Source: Tetradesmus obliquus (Eukaryota > Chlorophyta > Chlorophyceae > Sphaeropleales > Scenedesmaceae). From it: a stretch of 64,000 nucleotides of DNA. This document shows, piece by piece, positions 12,030 to 24,397 of this stretch (positions within the stretch are counted from its first letter, which is position 1; each line of letters starts with the position of its first letter). Under the pieces are notes generated by a model that saw only the letters and a list, made by a program, of their open reading frames with translations, had not been told where the DNA came from and searched no databases. The position numbers were made by a program, and so were the translations under genes. Location of the stretch: assembly GCA_030272155.1 (NCBI GenBank), contig CP126199.1, positions 3,832,501 to 3,896,500 of the forward strand, given 5' to 3'.

Positions 12030-14830
12030 ATGCCCGACAGTATCATGAGGTTCTGACTGTGATGAGTTGTCTGCTGTGATTACGTGTTTCCTGCAGGCCA
12101 ACGACGCACCTGCGCAGGACAGGCCTCACAGCTAGGGTTGCGCAGTTCCGGCCAGTCACAGGCAGTGGAGACCCCAGTGACCTGGAGATTGGGAGCTTCA
12201 GCAGCGTTGACCCGCAGACACTTGGCAGCAGCAGCAGCCCTGTAGATGCAGCAGCAGCAGGACTCCATGGCGCAGGCCAGGCCGAAGCATTGAGCAGTGC
12301 AGACAGGGTAGCGCAGGTAGTGCAGCAGGAGCTGGCACGCAGGCAGCTTGAAGAGCTGTATGCAGCTGAGCACCAGCAGCAGCAGCACCACAGCAGCACT
12401 CCCCAGCAGCAGCAGCGGCGGCATCACTTGCAGGATGAGCTGCCCAGCAGGGACTACTCGTCCCCTGCTGACGACGAGCTGCTGCCGCTGCTGGCAGAGG
12501 CTGCCGCCCACCCCATCAGCAGTCACGACCAGCAGCAGCAGCAGCACCATGCAGTGCAGGTGACGCCGCAGGAGCAGCAGCAGCAGCTGCAGCATGGTAG
12601 CCAGGCTGCGGCTGCAGCCGCGACTGCAGGCGCAGCAGCGGCTGCGCCTGCTGACGCTGCGGGTCCGGCCATGATGTCTGGCGGCATCCCGCGCAGCATC
12701 TTTGTGCTGAGCATGGTCAGCATGGCGCTCACCTCAGCCAGCTGCGTGTTCAACACGCTGCTGCCCATCTACATGGTCACGGAGCTGAAGATGACGATGC
12801 GCACCATGGGCATGTTTGAGGGTGCGTGGCTGCGTGTGTGTTAGTTTGCCAGCCAGCCACTGAATGCACATGCTGCTGCTGGTAGCTATGAGTCAGCCGT
12901 GCCTGGCAGGTTCCTAGCAGTGCATGGCGGTTGCATCAGATTTTGTGTGTGCTGGTCCGGTGGCGGCTCTGACACCAGCTTGTCTTTCATCTCGCATGGA
13001 TTCATCGAGCTGCGCATAGACGTGCTTCTGCATGCACTCCAAGGCACACAGCTGTGCAGGCGTGGCCCGGTTCTCACTGATTTTCTCATTCAACAACTTG
13101 CCGTGTGTCCTGCAGGCATGCTGGAGGCGTTCAGCTACGTGGTGCGCATGTTCAGCGGCGTCATCAGCGACCGCATGACCTCGCGCAAGGCGGCCATCAC
13201 GGCCGGCTTTATGATGGGCGCCGCCGCCAAGTTTGGCATGAGCTTCGCCACCAGCACGGTGCAGCTGTTCATGACCAAGGCGGTGGACAGGCTGGGCAAC
13301 GGCGTGCAGGTGCGCGGCTGGGCGATGAGTCGGGCTTGTTGCACTGCCTGCTATACGTTTGGATGTGGTGAAGTTTCGTTTGTGGGCGGCTGGGCTTGGG
13401 GTTGCTATGATGTTCACGTGACGCACGCATTGACTCAGCTTGGAGGCACGCTGTGGTTCAGTGCTTCCTCTGCGCCGCTACACTCTGACAGCTGCTGTGT
13501 GATTGCCGTCCTGCAGGCTGCGCCGCGTGACGCGCTGATCGGCGACCTGTCTCCCAGCACCAGCCGCTCGGCGTGCTTCGGCTTTGCGCAGTCGATGCGC
13601 AAGTGGGGCAGCTTCATGGGCGCGGGCCTGGCGTTCGCGCTGATGAAGGCCAGCGACAACAACTACAGGGCCATCTTCCTGCTGGCATCAGGTGCGCGCT
13701 CGCAGCGGCAGCAGCAGCAGTACCAGCAGCAGCAGCAGCAGTGGGAAATGGGCCTGTAGTTGCTGTGTGGCAGCGTGCAGCATGGGAAGAGCAAAGGCAG
13801 GTTGTGACAGGCTTTGGTGTTTGATCATTGTGCAGTTTTCGAGCCTTGCATCTAGGGGCCTTTACTGACCAACATGTGTGCCTCCTCCACTGTGTTTGTG
13901 TTCGCCTGTGCAGCTGTGTCTGCACTGAGCACCATTGCGTTTGTGACGCTGGTGCCTGCTCATGCCAACACCAACAGCAGCAGCAGCAAAGCTGCCGCAG
14001 CAGCAGCAGCAGCCGCGCGCACGTCTCAGCAGGAGCAACAGCAGCAGCAGCAGCATCCGCTGCGGCAGCGGCAGCCGCACGCGTCGTCAGCTGCGGCAGC
14101 GCCCAGCAGCAGCACCGCAGAGCCTAGCAGCAGCAGCAGTGCGAGTGGGCTGCAGCAGTGGATGGAGACCGCCGCGCAGTTCATGCGCGACGTGCGCAGC
14201 ATGGGCGTGGACTTCTACCGCACGCTTTCTGTCATCGCGCTGTACGGCCTCGGCCACATCAATGAGTCTCTGCTGGAGGCCCGTGCCATTGAGGTTGGGT
14301 TCGGCAAGGCTGAGTCAACTCTGGTGGTGGCGCTGCTGTGCTTCTCCGTGTTCCTGTGTGCCTACCCGCTGGGCAAGCTGGACGACAAGTATGGCCATGC
14401 CACCACGTTTGCGCTGGGTATGGCAGCACTGGTGGCAGGTGACCTTGTGCTGCTGTTCAGCGGGCAGTGGCCGTGGGCGGTGTTTGTGGCGTGTGGCTTC
14501 TGGGGTGCGCACTGGGCAGTGGTGCAGGGCCCCATGCTGAGTGCTGTGGTGGGCATGGCGCCGCCACATCTCAAGGGCACCGCCTTTGGCATCTTCTACA
14601 CAATGATGGCGCTGGTAGCCATGGCAGCAAACACCATGTTTGGTAGCATTTGGCACGCGCACTCGGCGACGGCCGCGTTTGCGCTGAGCGCCTGCATTAT
14701 TGCGGTCACGATGCTGCTGACGCCGCTGCTGCTGCCGGAGAGCGCGAAGCGGGGCCGGCATGTGGCGGCTGCAGCGGCCAAGGGCAGTGGCGGTGCTGGC
14801 AGCGGCGGCTTGAAGCCTGCTGCTGCTTGA
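12030..14830 (+). CDS. Major facilitator superfamily transporter
   Basis: This is a 12-helix MFS secondary transporter of the plasma or an organelle membrane; its substrate cannot be read from sequence. Solid exons are 12097-12821, 13116-13309, 13517-13691 and 13914-14830, all phase-consistent. The N-terminal ~180 residues are Gln/Ala-rich and cytosolic in appearance. TM1 begins at RSIFVLSMVSMALTSASCVF. MFS motif A is visible twice: GVISDRMTSRKAA after TM2 and GKLDDKYGHA at the equivalent place in the second half. A Ser/Gln/Ala-rich central loop separates the two six-helix halves. The protein ends KPAAA at TGA 14828-14830. The first exon is weak: an ATG at 12030 with exon 12030-12049 and a 47-bp intron with a poor GTTCTG donor keeps frame, but another upstream start is possible. 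Total length would be about 676 aa. Confidence 0.8.
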
Positions 14831-17199
14831 AGGTGCTGAGGTGTGGCCGTCTGGTGTGGTGTGTGGTGTCCTGCCGCGCATGCGTGCAAGGCACGTGTGT
14901 CTGACTGCTCAGTATCATGTGGCACATGCTGCATGTGACTCGTGGCTGAGGTACCTGCTGGCGAATGAATGGCATCCTGCTGTCTTGCTGCATGCGGTGG
15001 CAGGGTGTTGTGTGCTGTCCAGGCTATTGCGCGCTGCCCGCAGCCGGTATTGCAGGACCGCTGTTGCCTTTGACGTTTCCTTTGTATATTGAGTGGACTG
15101 TTACATTGACAGGCACAGGTCAGCAGCCAGCCTCATCTGTACGTGCCAGGAATCGCGTGTCTCTGTCTGTGTGGAGCGTAGGTGCCAGCCACATGTCTGT
15201 GGCGGCTGCATTCTTTCGTTTTTCATCTGCTGGTGTGTCTGCGATCGTCAGCGTGTGTGGCCTCGAGTTGTGAGTTGCCATCACCCAAGCAAGGGGCTGG
15301 CTGCTCAAGCATGCCACCCCTTGCCTCCGGTGCTGCACAACCCTTGTTGCTGCATCATACACAGCAACTGCGGGTGAGCGAGGGTCTTTTGCTCTTTTCG
15401 GCGTGGTGCTGCTCTGTCAGTGCTTGTGGCTGAAAGCGGGGCTTGCAGCCTTAGTTGACACACAGGATGGTTGGTTGCCTTTGAGCTCTTTGCATCTGCC
15501 TGGTGGGCTGGGTGTTTGGGTACAGGCCTGCTTCTGTTTAGCCTAGCCCTCCCTCGTGCTGCTGTTGCAGCACCGCAATGATGTCAATCGCAGAGTCTGT
15601 GGGATTATGTTGCACTTGCAGCGGTGCATGATTGCGCATGCGCGTCGCATTGGCTGCCATGCTGTCAGGGTAGGGACGGCTGCTGCGGCTTGTGCCCCAC
15701 CGGGCTCAGCATATGCAGCAGTTGGTGCTCAGGGTTTGGTGTTATATGGCTATTGCTTGCTGGTGTAGCATGCTGATTCTCGTTTTTGCAGCGGTATTTT
15801 TACTACGTACCTGCTATCGCTGCCGTCTCTTACTCTTCAACTGTACCGTGTCTGTGAGATTTGGCAGCATTGCAGGATGTGTTTTTAGTCGACTTCTTTC
15901 TTTGTAGCAGCGGTGCTTTCGTAGACGTGCTCAGGCTGAGAGTGCCTTGTGTGCGTGCAGTCAGCTGGTCTGATGTGGGATGGTGCATCGCTTGTTGCCC
16001 TGAAGAGCAGTGTACCTGTTTGACCTGGGCAGATGATGGTCGCGGGACTTGACGGTACGGTCTGCTTGTGCTGCATTGTCTGGGGTTTTTGGGGGGTTGT
16101 GTGCAGCTGACAGCAATTCAGCTTCTGTGCTGGTTGCCAATCCTCCCTGTTGTCGGGAGGTTTGCTTGCTGTAGTATGTCAGCAGTGTTGCAGAATTGCG
16201 TTGCTGTGCACTGCAGTGCTGGTGCTCGTCAACTGAAAGGCATATTGCTCCTTACCCAGATCCTGCTTGCATCATGCAAGAGATGATCTCTGCTGCATCG
16301 GCTATCGGGGCAATTTCTGGAATGCCTTGAACAGCCTTCTGATTCATCTGGTGGCGCTGACTGCTTGTTGGCACGTTTGGGCATTGGAGAATGGACTGTC
16401 AGCTCTTGACTAGCACGAGTCGAGTGATGACGATGGTCTTGTGTGACCACAGAGTGGCTTGAATGCATAACCGTTGTGGCAGTTTCTGTACTGTATCGCT
16501 CTGTACAGGCGCACATGCAACTCACCTCACAGTGCACATGGTCGTAGCTGTCCATCACTCTTTGGGCTTTGTAACATACCACATGACTCAGTGAATGCAT
16601 ATGCAAGTTTTGATCAGGCGTCTCACGAATGTGCTTGCTGTTCATGACCAGATCTTCGGCTAGATGCATACCCACGCAGAATATCGTTGCGCATGCAGCA
16701 CACTGGCAGCACAGAACGTATACACATCTCTGGAAACATCGTTTTTGACAGATGGTATAGCTGACGGTCGTACCCAACAGGCGTTTTCCCACATAACGCC
16801 CCGGCAGTAGCAGCAGCACAGCGGGGCATGACAATCCCTGCAGTCACGGCCTTACCAGCGCTATAGATGAATAAAAACAGATTACAAAAGCAGATAGGGT
16901 AATGTTGAACCAACTGACAGCGAGTAAATGCGTCGAAAAGTCGAGTGACAGGCGCTACACACCTGAGCTACACCCTAAAGGCTCGTTGAAGACGCCGACG
17001 CCCGACTTGCCATGATCAGTTTGTTGTAAAACTGTTTTTGGTTGTGGCTTTAGATTGAATGCGTGGCAGGGCTTGACAGCCCGCCCCTACTAGTTGCAAC
17101 TGCTGCCAGAACTCATGCGTTAAAGATTGATCTGGTCTTTACTTTGGTGCTGGACTTTGAGCGAGCCGCGGTTGCGCTGCTCGAGCAGAGAGATACACT
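14831..17199. other. Noncoding stretch between MFS and KASII genes
   Basis: I see no supported gene. The sequence is TG/GT-rich as in a 3' UTR until about 16230. TGTAA motifs occur at 16569-16573 and 17025-17029, the latter just before a change of composition and 170 bp before the KASII start, so it may mark the end of the MFS transcript. The remainder (17030-17199) would be the KASII promoter. Confidence 0.35.
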
Positions 17200-19006
17200 A
17201 TGCTTCAGTCGGGTGGGTGCTCCTGTCCCACTCGATCCGTGACTGCTGCACGCGAAACGTAATTTGTAAGCGAAATTGAAGTCATTCGTCTCGCGTTGCA
17301 GGGGCTGACTTGCGAGCTGGCACCAGCCAGCGGCAGGGCTGGTTCACTACTCAGGTGCTTACACTGCAGTTGCCTACTCGTCGTGGGGTTATCAAGCATA
17401 GGCATGATGCACAGGGCATGTATTTCATTGTACACGCAGCAGCAGCAATGTGGCCAGGATTGGCACTGCAAAAGCAACCCTGCACTACAGCAGCAGCCCT
17501 CAACAGTACCCTGCGCGATCTTTATGCCAGCAGCAGGGCACTGTGTTGTCCCTTGCAAGGGCTCATTATGACTTACACTGACATATCCCGATACATTATG
17601 CATGCAGAATATGCAATGCTGGGCAGCACATACAGATGACGAACCATTTCTCTGACAGCTGCTGCCTCCCCCATGCATGCTAGGACAGCTGGGCATGCTC
17701 TGTTGTACAATTGAGCATCGTGAAGGACATCCACCACTTCAGTTCAGGCAGCTAAGCTGCCTTTGTGTTTGTGTGTTTGCTTGCAGAGCCCCCGCCTATG
17801 CAGCAGCAGACGAGGCAGGGCTGCACGGCTAGTAGTGACAGCTGCACACAAGGCTGCAGTGAGTGGCCCGCAGGCAGCATGCGTTGACAGCAGGAGCAGT
17901 AGTGACAGCAAGAGCAGTAGTGGATTGAACAGCAGCAGGTGGTACCTTTACCGTGTACATAGAAGTAGTTGCGCTGCACTCAGTGAAGCAGCAACATGGG
18001 CAGCGCGCAAAACTGGAACATAAGTGGCAGCTTGACATGGCCAAGCAACCAGCAGTGGCCTATGGCAGCCTGCAGGCACAGCTTGCAGGAATCGGGCTAG
18101 AGTCTGCATGTGCAAATGGCCTGGCTGCTTGCATGGCTTACACCTGCACATGTGCTTGCACCAGTGACAATTCAGCCGTTGGCAGTTGACTGCAAGCGTG
18201 CTGGCAAGCCAGGCTGTGACGCATAGGCAATCGACATTGACAGACTTCCCCAAGTGATTCTGATCAACCCATTAACACTGAAGGGAAATGGGTACATTTA
18301 CGCTGCTGTGTGCTGGTGCCCTTGCAGGATGGCAGCAGCAGACGTGTTGTGGTAACAGGCATGGGGCTGGTTTCACCTCTGGGGCACGAGGTGAGGCAGA
18401 GCGGCACTTGCAGGAAACTTGCAGGAAACTTGCAGGAAGGAGATTGTGCGGAAGCTGACAACATCAGCCCCTGCATCCAGCCAACAGGCAGCTGCAACAT
18501 TGCAACAGTACCGCTCGGAAACAGCAGCGTTTGCACTTTTGCAATGTGCCAGACTGATGCTATCAGCATCAGCTGAAGACACCTGCCACAGCTACAAGTG
18601 TGCAGCAGCAACAGCCTTGACACCTGCTCTGCTGACTGACATGCTGCCTAATGCTGCGGTGTTTGTGGTGTTGCAGCATGATGAGTTCTACAACAACTTG
18701 CTTGCGGGCAAGAGCGGCATTACAGAAATCAGCACATTTGATGCGTCACAATTCACAACGCGCTTTGCTGGCGAAGTCAAGGTGCGCACCGCAGCCAGAC
18801 AGCATGACGCCTTCAGCAGCTGCATTGCTACCATGCCCGTGCCACTTATTTGCTCCCTACCGTGGTGCTAATGCCATTTCAGGATCTTTTTGACGCGCTT
18901 GCTGCTGTGACTGTGTTGTCGACGCTTGCGCCTGGATCCCTGCTGCCAACATCTGTAGCACTGTATTCAATGCTGTACCTGCAACTGTGCATGCCTCATG
19001 TGCTGC

Positions 19007-19054
<48 letters not shown>

Positions 19055-20976
19055 AGACGCTTGACACGGAGGGCTACATCGCCAAGAAGATGGAGCGGCG
19101 CCTGGACAAGTCCATCAAGTTTGTGCTGGTCAGCGGCAAGAAGGCGCTGGCAGATGCAGGGCTGGACTGGCAGGGGCAGGACATCAAGGTGAGGCGCAAC
19201 TGCAGCTTTGACAACTGGTGCAATTTAATCACCTGCAGGTGCGGCAGCTGTGAACAAGAATGGCTGCTTTTGCCAGCGGGCGCTGCTCTGAGCAAGCGGC
19301 ACTGCTTTGGCTAGCACAGGCTGTGGCAGCATGCATGGGCTGGGCTTGTGGCCGCGCTGCTGTGTACATCAGAGGAGCAACAGTACAGGTGGTCTCAAAC
19401 ATCATCGACTTGCAGCAAGGCAGCAGCAGCTGCTCTGGCGCTACATACTGAGAATGCATCTCAAAGTTATAAAAAGATATCAAGAAAGATGTGGCTTTGA
19501 TCCTTCCATTTGTAGTGGATCCTTTGCACGCAGCTTAGGACATCAGATGGGCCTGCCTGGCTCCGGTTGTTGCTTGCAGGAGCTTGACAAGGCCCGCTGC
19601 GGCATCCTCATAGGCAGCGCATTTGGCGGCATGCAGACCTTTGCAACCGCAGTAGAGGCGCTGGAGCTGCAGAGTGAGCTGCAACAGTTGCTTTCCTAGC
19701 CGTTAGAGACTGGCCCAGCCGCCGATGATTGATAATCACAATCCGGCATGATGCAGCAACCGGCAGCATCGCTGCAGCAGGCTAATTTCACAACAGCGGC
19801 AGTAGGGGATCCAGCATTGCTTAGGCCGGCCGGCGGTCCATGCGCCTCTCATGTCCTGCACTGTAACTGACAGCGAATCACCCGCAGCATGCACAGTGCC
19901 TGTGTTACTGTTCTGGTTTGTTGCACCACTGACAGAGCCACTTGCCTGGCACATGGTCCTTTCCTGCAGGCTTCAAGAAGATGAACCCCTTCTGCATTCC
20001 ATTTGCCATCACCAACATGTCTGGCGCTTTGCTGGCTATGGACATTGGATTCATGGGGCCAAACTACGCCATCAACACCGCCTGCGCCACGGGCAACTAC
20101 TGCATAACCAACGCAGCAGACCACATTGCACGCGGCGATGCAGACCTGATGCTGGCAGGGTCAGCTGATGCCGCGGTGATTCCAAGTGGGATCGGAGGGT
20201 TCATTGCGTGCAAGGCGCTCAGCAAGAGGAATGACGACCCGCAGTCGGCCAGCAGGCCGTGGGACCGGGAGCGCGACGGCTTCGTGATGGGCGAGGGCGC
20301 AGGTGCGTTCGTAACGTGTTAGCTACATGTCACAAACGTTACATGAAGTGGCAATGGGTGTTGACGCGGGCCCACAGGCTGATTAAGAAAATGAGCAAGG
20401 CGAAGGCATATTCACCGCCAGTGCGAAGCACACTTTGTCTCCAACCGCTGCGTGCTACACCCGCAGGCGTGCTGGTGCTGGAGGAGCTGGGGCACCCCAG
20501 GAAGTGACATTTTAACTTGACTGAACAAGCCGCTAAACATGCCACTGGTCTCTCTCTGGACATCTGCAGGCGTGCTGGTGCTGGAGGAGCTGGAGCACGC
20601 CGTGGCGCGTGGGGCGCGCATCTACGCGGAGTACGTGGGCGGCGCCTTCACCTGCGACGCGCACCACATGACGGAGCCGCAGCCCGAGGGCAAGGGCGTG
20701 GCGCTGTGCATCAACCGCGCACTGGCCTCAGCGGGTGCGTCCTGCTTCCGCAGACAGCATGCATGCGGCGATCTTGGTAGTGTTCACGGAGTGGCACGAT
20801 CAACAGGGCGTGCACCTGTTTCATGCAAGCCTGCTATAGGGATTATATTTGGTGAGTTGCATGTTAGCTGGCAGCTGCACAAGGGCGTAAGTGCGAGCAG
20901 TGCAGGGTCGTCAGATGCTGTTGGCCGCAGTGGTGCTCCACTGATGCGATGCGTGTTGTGACATGCCTGCTTCCGC

Positions 20977-21033
<57 letters not shown>

Positions 21034-21896
21034 AGGCCTTGAAGCCAGCCAGGTGGACTACGTCAATGCACACGCCACCAGCACACCAGCAGGTGGGCAG
21101 GCGGCACACCGCTCGCTTCAGATGCAACTGTACATAATGACGACAGCTCAAGCGTTTAATTGCTTCATGCTTCATTGTCCGCAGCAACGTAGAAGAGTGC
21201 AGCACCGCAGCGCCACAGCAGCACACATGTTCCGACAGCTGCTGCCCTAAGCTTTGAAAAACACAGAGCTGTGTGTGGTGGACTATGGTGTGACTGTCGC
21301 GTCCCGTCCCGCTTGCCAATGTGTGCCGTCCCGTCCCGCCTGCCGCTGTGCCCCGTCCCGTCCCGCCAGGCGACATGGCTGAGTACCGCGCCATCCGCAG
21401 CGTGGTGGGCCATGACGGGCTGCGCATGAACAGCACCAAGTCCATGATCGGGCACCTGTTGGGCGGCGCGGGCGCAGTGGAGGCGGTGGCAACCATCAAG
21501 GCCATCCAGACAGGTGTGTGGGCGGGGGTGACTCGTGCTTGGTAGAGGCTTTATGTGGACAGTTGCATCTTGAGGGCAACACAAGGATAACTGCAGAGAA
21601 TGTGTGCGTCTGTCCTTCTGCATTCTCTGCTGCTTGCTAAACTTCCTGCATGGCACTAGTACAGCTTGCGTCTCCTTGCTGTTTGTTACTCATCAACGCT
21701 GCTTTTTTTCCTTTTATCACGTATTGCAGGCTGGGTGCACCCCACCATCAACGTGAGCAGTCCCGAGGAGGGCGTGGACCCTGCAGTGGTGTGTGCGGGC
21801 GAGAAGCAGCAGCGGGACGTGAAGGTGGGCCTCAGCAACAGCTTCGGCTTCGGCGGCCACAACTCCTGCGTCATCTTCAAGAAGCATGAAGCGTGA
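17200..21896 (+). CDS. KAS2: 3-oxoacyl-[acyl-carrier-protein] synthase II, chloroplast
   Basis: This condensing enzyme elongates acyl-ACP with malonyl-ACP in plastid fatty acid synthesis (family knowledge). Twelve exons join in phase: 17200-17212, 17302-17354, 17787-17858, 18328-18390, 18677-18781, 19057-19188, 19580-19673, 19970-20302, 20570-20734, 21036-21092, 21370-21513 and 21730-21896, about 465 aa. The first three exons give a basic, Ser/Arg-rich presequence (CSSRRGRAARLVVTAAHKA) fitting a plastid transit peptide; exons 1-2 are inferred from phase alone. The thiolase-fold core starts RRVVVTGMGLVSPLGHE. The Cys-His-His triad is intact: Cys in NTACATGNY, His in NAHATSTPAG and His in STKSMIGHLLG. 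The C-terminal NSFGFGGHNS motif is present. KASII rather than KASI is suggested by LEELEHA and FTCDAHHMTEP, but KASI cannot be fully excluded. Confidence 0.92.
18411..18436 (+). repeat. Short 11-12 bp tandem repeat in KASII intron 4
   Basis: The motif AACTTGCAGG is repeated about three times directly, near the donor of the intron after exon 4 (ends 18390). Each unit contains a CAG acceptor-like triplet. No function is evident. Confidence 0.7.
18999..19056 (+). repeat. (CTG)n tract abutting KASII exon 6 acceptor
   Basis: About 17 CTG triplets (with one CCGCTG start) run without interruption into the CTGCAG acceptor of exon 6 (ACGCTTGACACG). They replace the usual pyrimidine tract. Confidence 0.85.
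20460..20507 (+). repeat. Truncated pseudo-exon copy of KASII exon 9
   Basis: The segment copies the acceptor and first ~33 bp of exon 9 (real exon starts 20570), including CCGCAG and the codons for GVLVLEEL. It has a usable AG acceptor at 20465-20466 in the correct phase, but after about 30 bp the sequence diverges to HPRK and a TGA at 20505-20507. Splicing to it would remove both catalytic His residues. Confidence 0.8.
20978..21035 (+). repeat. (CTG)n tract abutting KASII exon 10 acceptor
   Basis: About 18 CTG triplets end in CTGCAG, the acceptor of exon 10 (GCCTTGAAGCC). The arrangement is the same as at exon 6 of the same gene. Confidence 0.85.
21297..21369 (+). repeat. CGTCCCGTCCCGC repeats before KASII exon 11
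   Basis: Three copies of CGTCCCGTCCCGC separated by 12-15 bp spacers lead into the CCGCCAG acceptor of exon 11. They make a repetitive pyrimidine-rich tract. Confidence 0.75.
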
Positions 21897-24397
21897 TGGG
21901 AGCTTCTGCACAAGGCAGCGACAGGTGCCTCCGGTCTTGATGGCTGATGCAGCAGCAGCAGCAGCAGCACGCATGAGGCGGGCACTGCTTGACGGTGCTG
22001 CTAGCACACGTTGCAGCATCGGGCGGCTGCTGCGGTGCTGCGCGACTGAGGGAGCTGCTTGGCAACCGGTGTGGCTGTGCCGCTTACTGCTCCTGCTGGC
22101 AGCAGCAGGTGGCAGCATGCAATGCACAGGCATGCTGCTGTTGCTGACGTCAGGAGTGTGATGGGCTGCTTTGGTTTGGAGTCGATGACGCTCCAGTGTG
22201 TGTTGTGAAGTGTGAAGCTGGCAGCAGCAGCAGCAGCAGCAAGTGCTGGCTGTGCCTGCACAGCATGCCAAGCCATGAGTGCTTGGCTGGCTGCGCAGCA
22301 TGCAGCACTGCAGCTGCTGCCAGTGGACAGGAGCTCAGTTGCACAGCCCGGATTGCAGCAGCTGGGCACAGCTGCAGCACCAATTTGTCTGGTGGTACTT
22401 CAAGTGTGGGCAGGTGTAGACCTGCAGTGCAACACAAGCTAGCAGTGTTTGAAGTTGCTGCTAGAGGAAGGGTGCAAGGCAGGCAGCTGTCCCATGGCAA
22501 TTGGCTGCGCTGCTAGTGCATGGCCCACTCGGAGTGGCACTGCATGCATGCATTGCGTGTATGCGTAACTAGTGACACTCCAGGCCTGGAGTCATGTGTG
22601 CCACTGGCAGTGATGCGACTTGTTGTGCAGGGTGTGAGGCACAACATGACTGTGAGTTCTGTGCAGATTGCAAGTAGCAGCCGTGCCTGCTGGCTTCGCA
22701 ACTCGAGTTGCGCGAGCTCGCGCTTGGCAGGAAGGAGTGATGGTGCCTGCCGGAAGCCAAATCAAGCTGGCATGATGGTGCTGCTGTGTCTCACTGCGCA
22801 GCATGCTATGCGGTGCTTGTGCTCTGCTTTCACATCAACAGGGCAGCCAGGCTATGGCTGTGTTGCTGCAGATCTAGTCCTCTCTTGCACAGATTTATGT
22901 TTCTTGTTGCTGCGAGTGGCTTCTGCAGTGCGTGGGTCTGTAGCTTACAAACTTTGCAAGGCTGGGAATGAGCACTGCACAATGGGATGTAGGGCAGCAG
23001 TGTGGCACTGCTTGCAAATGGCAGGCAGCTGCAGCACGTCAGCAAGGTTGCTGCTCAAGCCATGTTGCGGTGAGGAAGGCACTCTTGAGCTACTGCCATG
23101 CTGAGCAGGGACTCTGATTGAACAGCACCATGCATGGAGGCCTGATGCCGCTGGGTTACACTTTGCATGTCATCCTGGTGATGGCATTGGGCTCCCAAGT
23201 GTGTTGTGGCAGGCTGACCAGCAAAGTGCACACGCTGGAAAACCTTGCCAGCATTTGACCTGCTGCTGCTGCCATTGCAGCGCTGCTAGCAGTAGGGAAG
23301 ACCTATGGTGTTGGACGTTCTGTCTGATGGTATAGTGGAACATGGGGGCAACTGCTGATGTTGCCTCAGTATGCAGAAGCAGGTCAGGCTCGCTTTGTAA
23401 CAGAGCAAATGTTAAGGCTGCTGCCCAGACGTGATGCAGCTCCCCTAGTCATCGTGGCTGCTGCGGGACCAGCACTGACCAGGTTTTGTTTTGATTGCAG
23501 GTAATTACCTGTATTATAATACTAGAACAAGTTATAGCAGGAGGAGCAGCACATCAGCATATATGAAGTTGAAGACAGCAGCCATGGTGGCAGGGGGCGC
23601 CTCGTAGATGCGTGAGTGAGCAGCATGTTGCATTCAGCTATTGCAAACTGTGTTTACATGCCAATGCAAGCTTTATACTGCAGCTGCTTGTTTTTGAGCT
23701 TGCTGCAGCGGTTGTGGACTCCACACGTGCGGCAGGTTGTGACATGGGAACTCAGATTCAACTGTTTCACGCGCTGTGCCAGTCCCTTTTGCTACTAGAG
23801 CAGCGTATATGTCACACCGACACAGACCAACTTGCTTTTGATTCTGGCACCGCGTGTTACTGACAGCACAGCCTTCAAGGCTTGACTCCCAGTCAGCTTG
23901 GATCTTGAGATCACACTTTAGCTTTGCTTGTCTGTGCTTGATGCCAGCTCCATTGCCGCGTTCAAAAATAATTGCAAGGTTCACGCGTTATGAGCCGGCA
24001 TTCCAGCCTTCATTGAATCTTGCCTCAACGAGGACGTCAAATCGTCTGCATGTTACACGGAGCACTATCCGGCACATCAAAGAGCTAGGCTTTACCTACC
24101 AGCCGGGACTCAAAAGCTACCATATGAAGTTTTCGCTTCTGTATATTGCTAGTTGTATCGCCCTGGAGGATTGCACTCCCTGTTGGCGCCTCTGTGTCGC
24201 GCCTTCTCTTCTTGCGCCCATCTTTGAGCTGCTGCACATTTCGGCCCATTGATAACGCACATACAGATATTAGCAGCTGATCTAGTCTGTGCAGCACAGC
24301 TTTGGTTCTTCAGCAGCGGCCACAATCGTCAAGTCGCAGTCTAGCCGATCGCCGGAAACCATCTCAGAGCCAACCGCTCGCACTGTGACTGCTCGGA
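21897..24397. other. Noncoding stretch between KASII and LRR genes
   Basis: No supported gene. The first ~1.5 kb is TG/GCA-rich and is probably the KASII 3' UTR; a TGTAA lies at 23396-23400. A perfect 14-bp palindrome CAGGTAATTACCTG is at 23498-23511, next to an AT-rich patch. The last ~800 bp should contain the promoter of the F-box/LRR gene. Confidence 0.35.

Noticed and set aside
16229-16834. 201-codon minus-strand open frame
   Set aside because: Its Cys/His-rich composition follows local base bias, it has no recognisable domain and no supporting splice neighbours.
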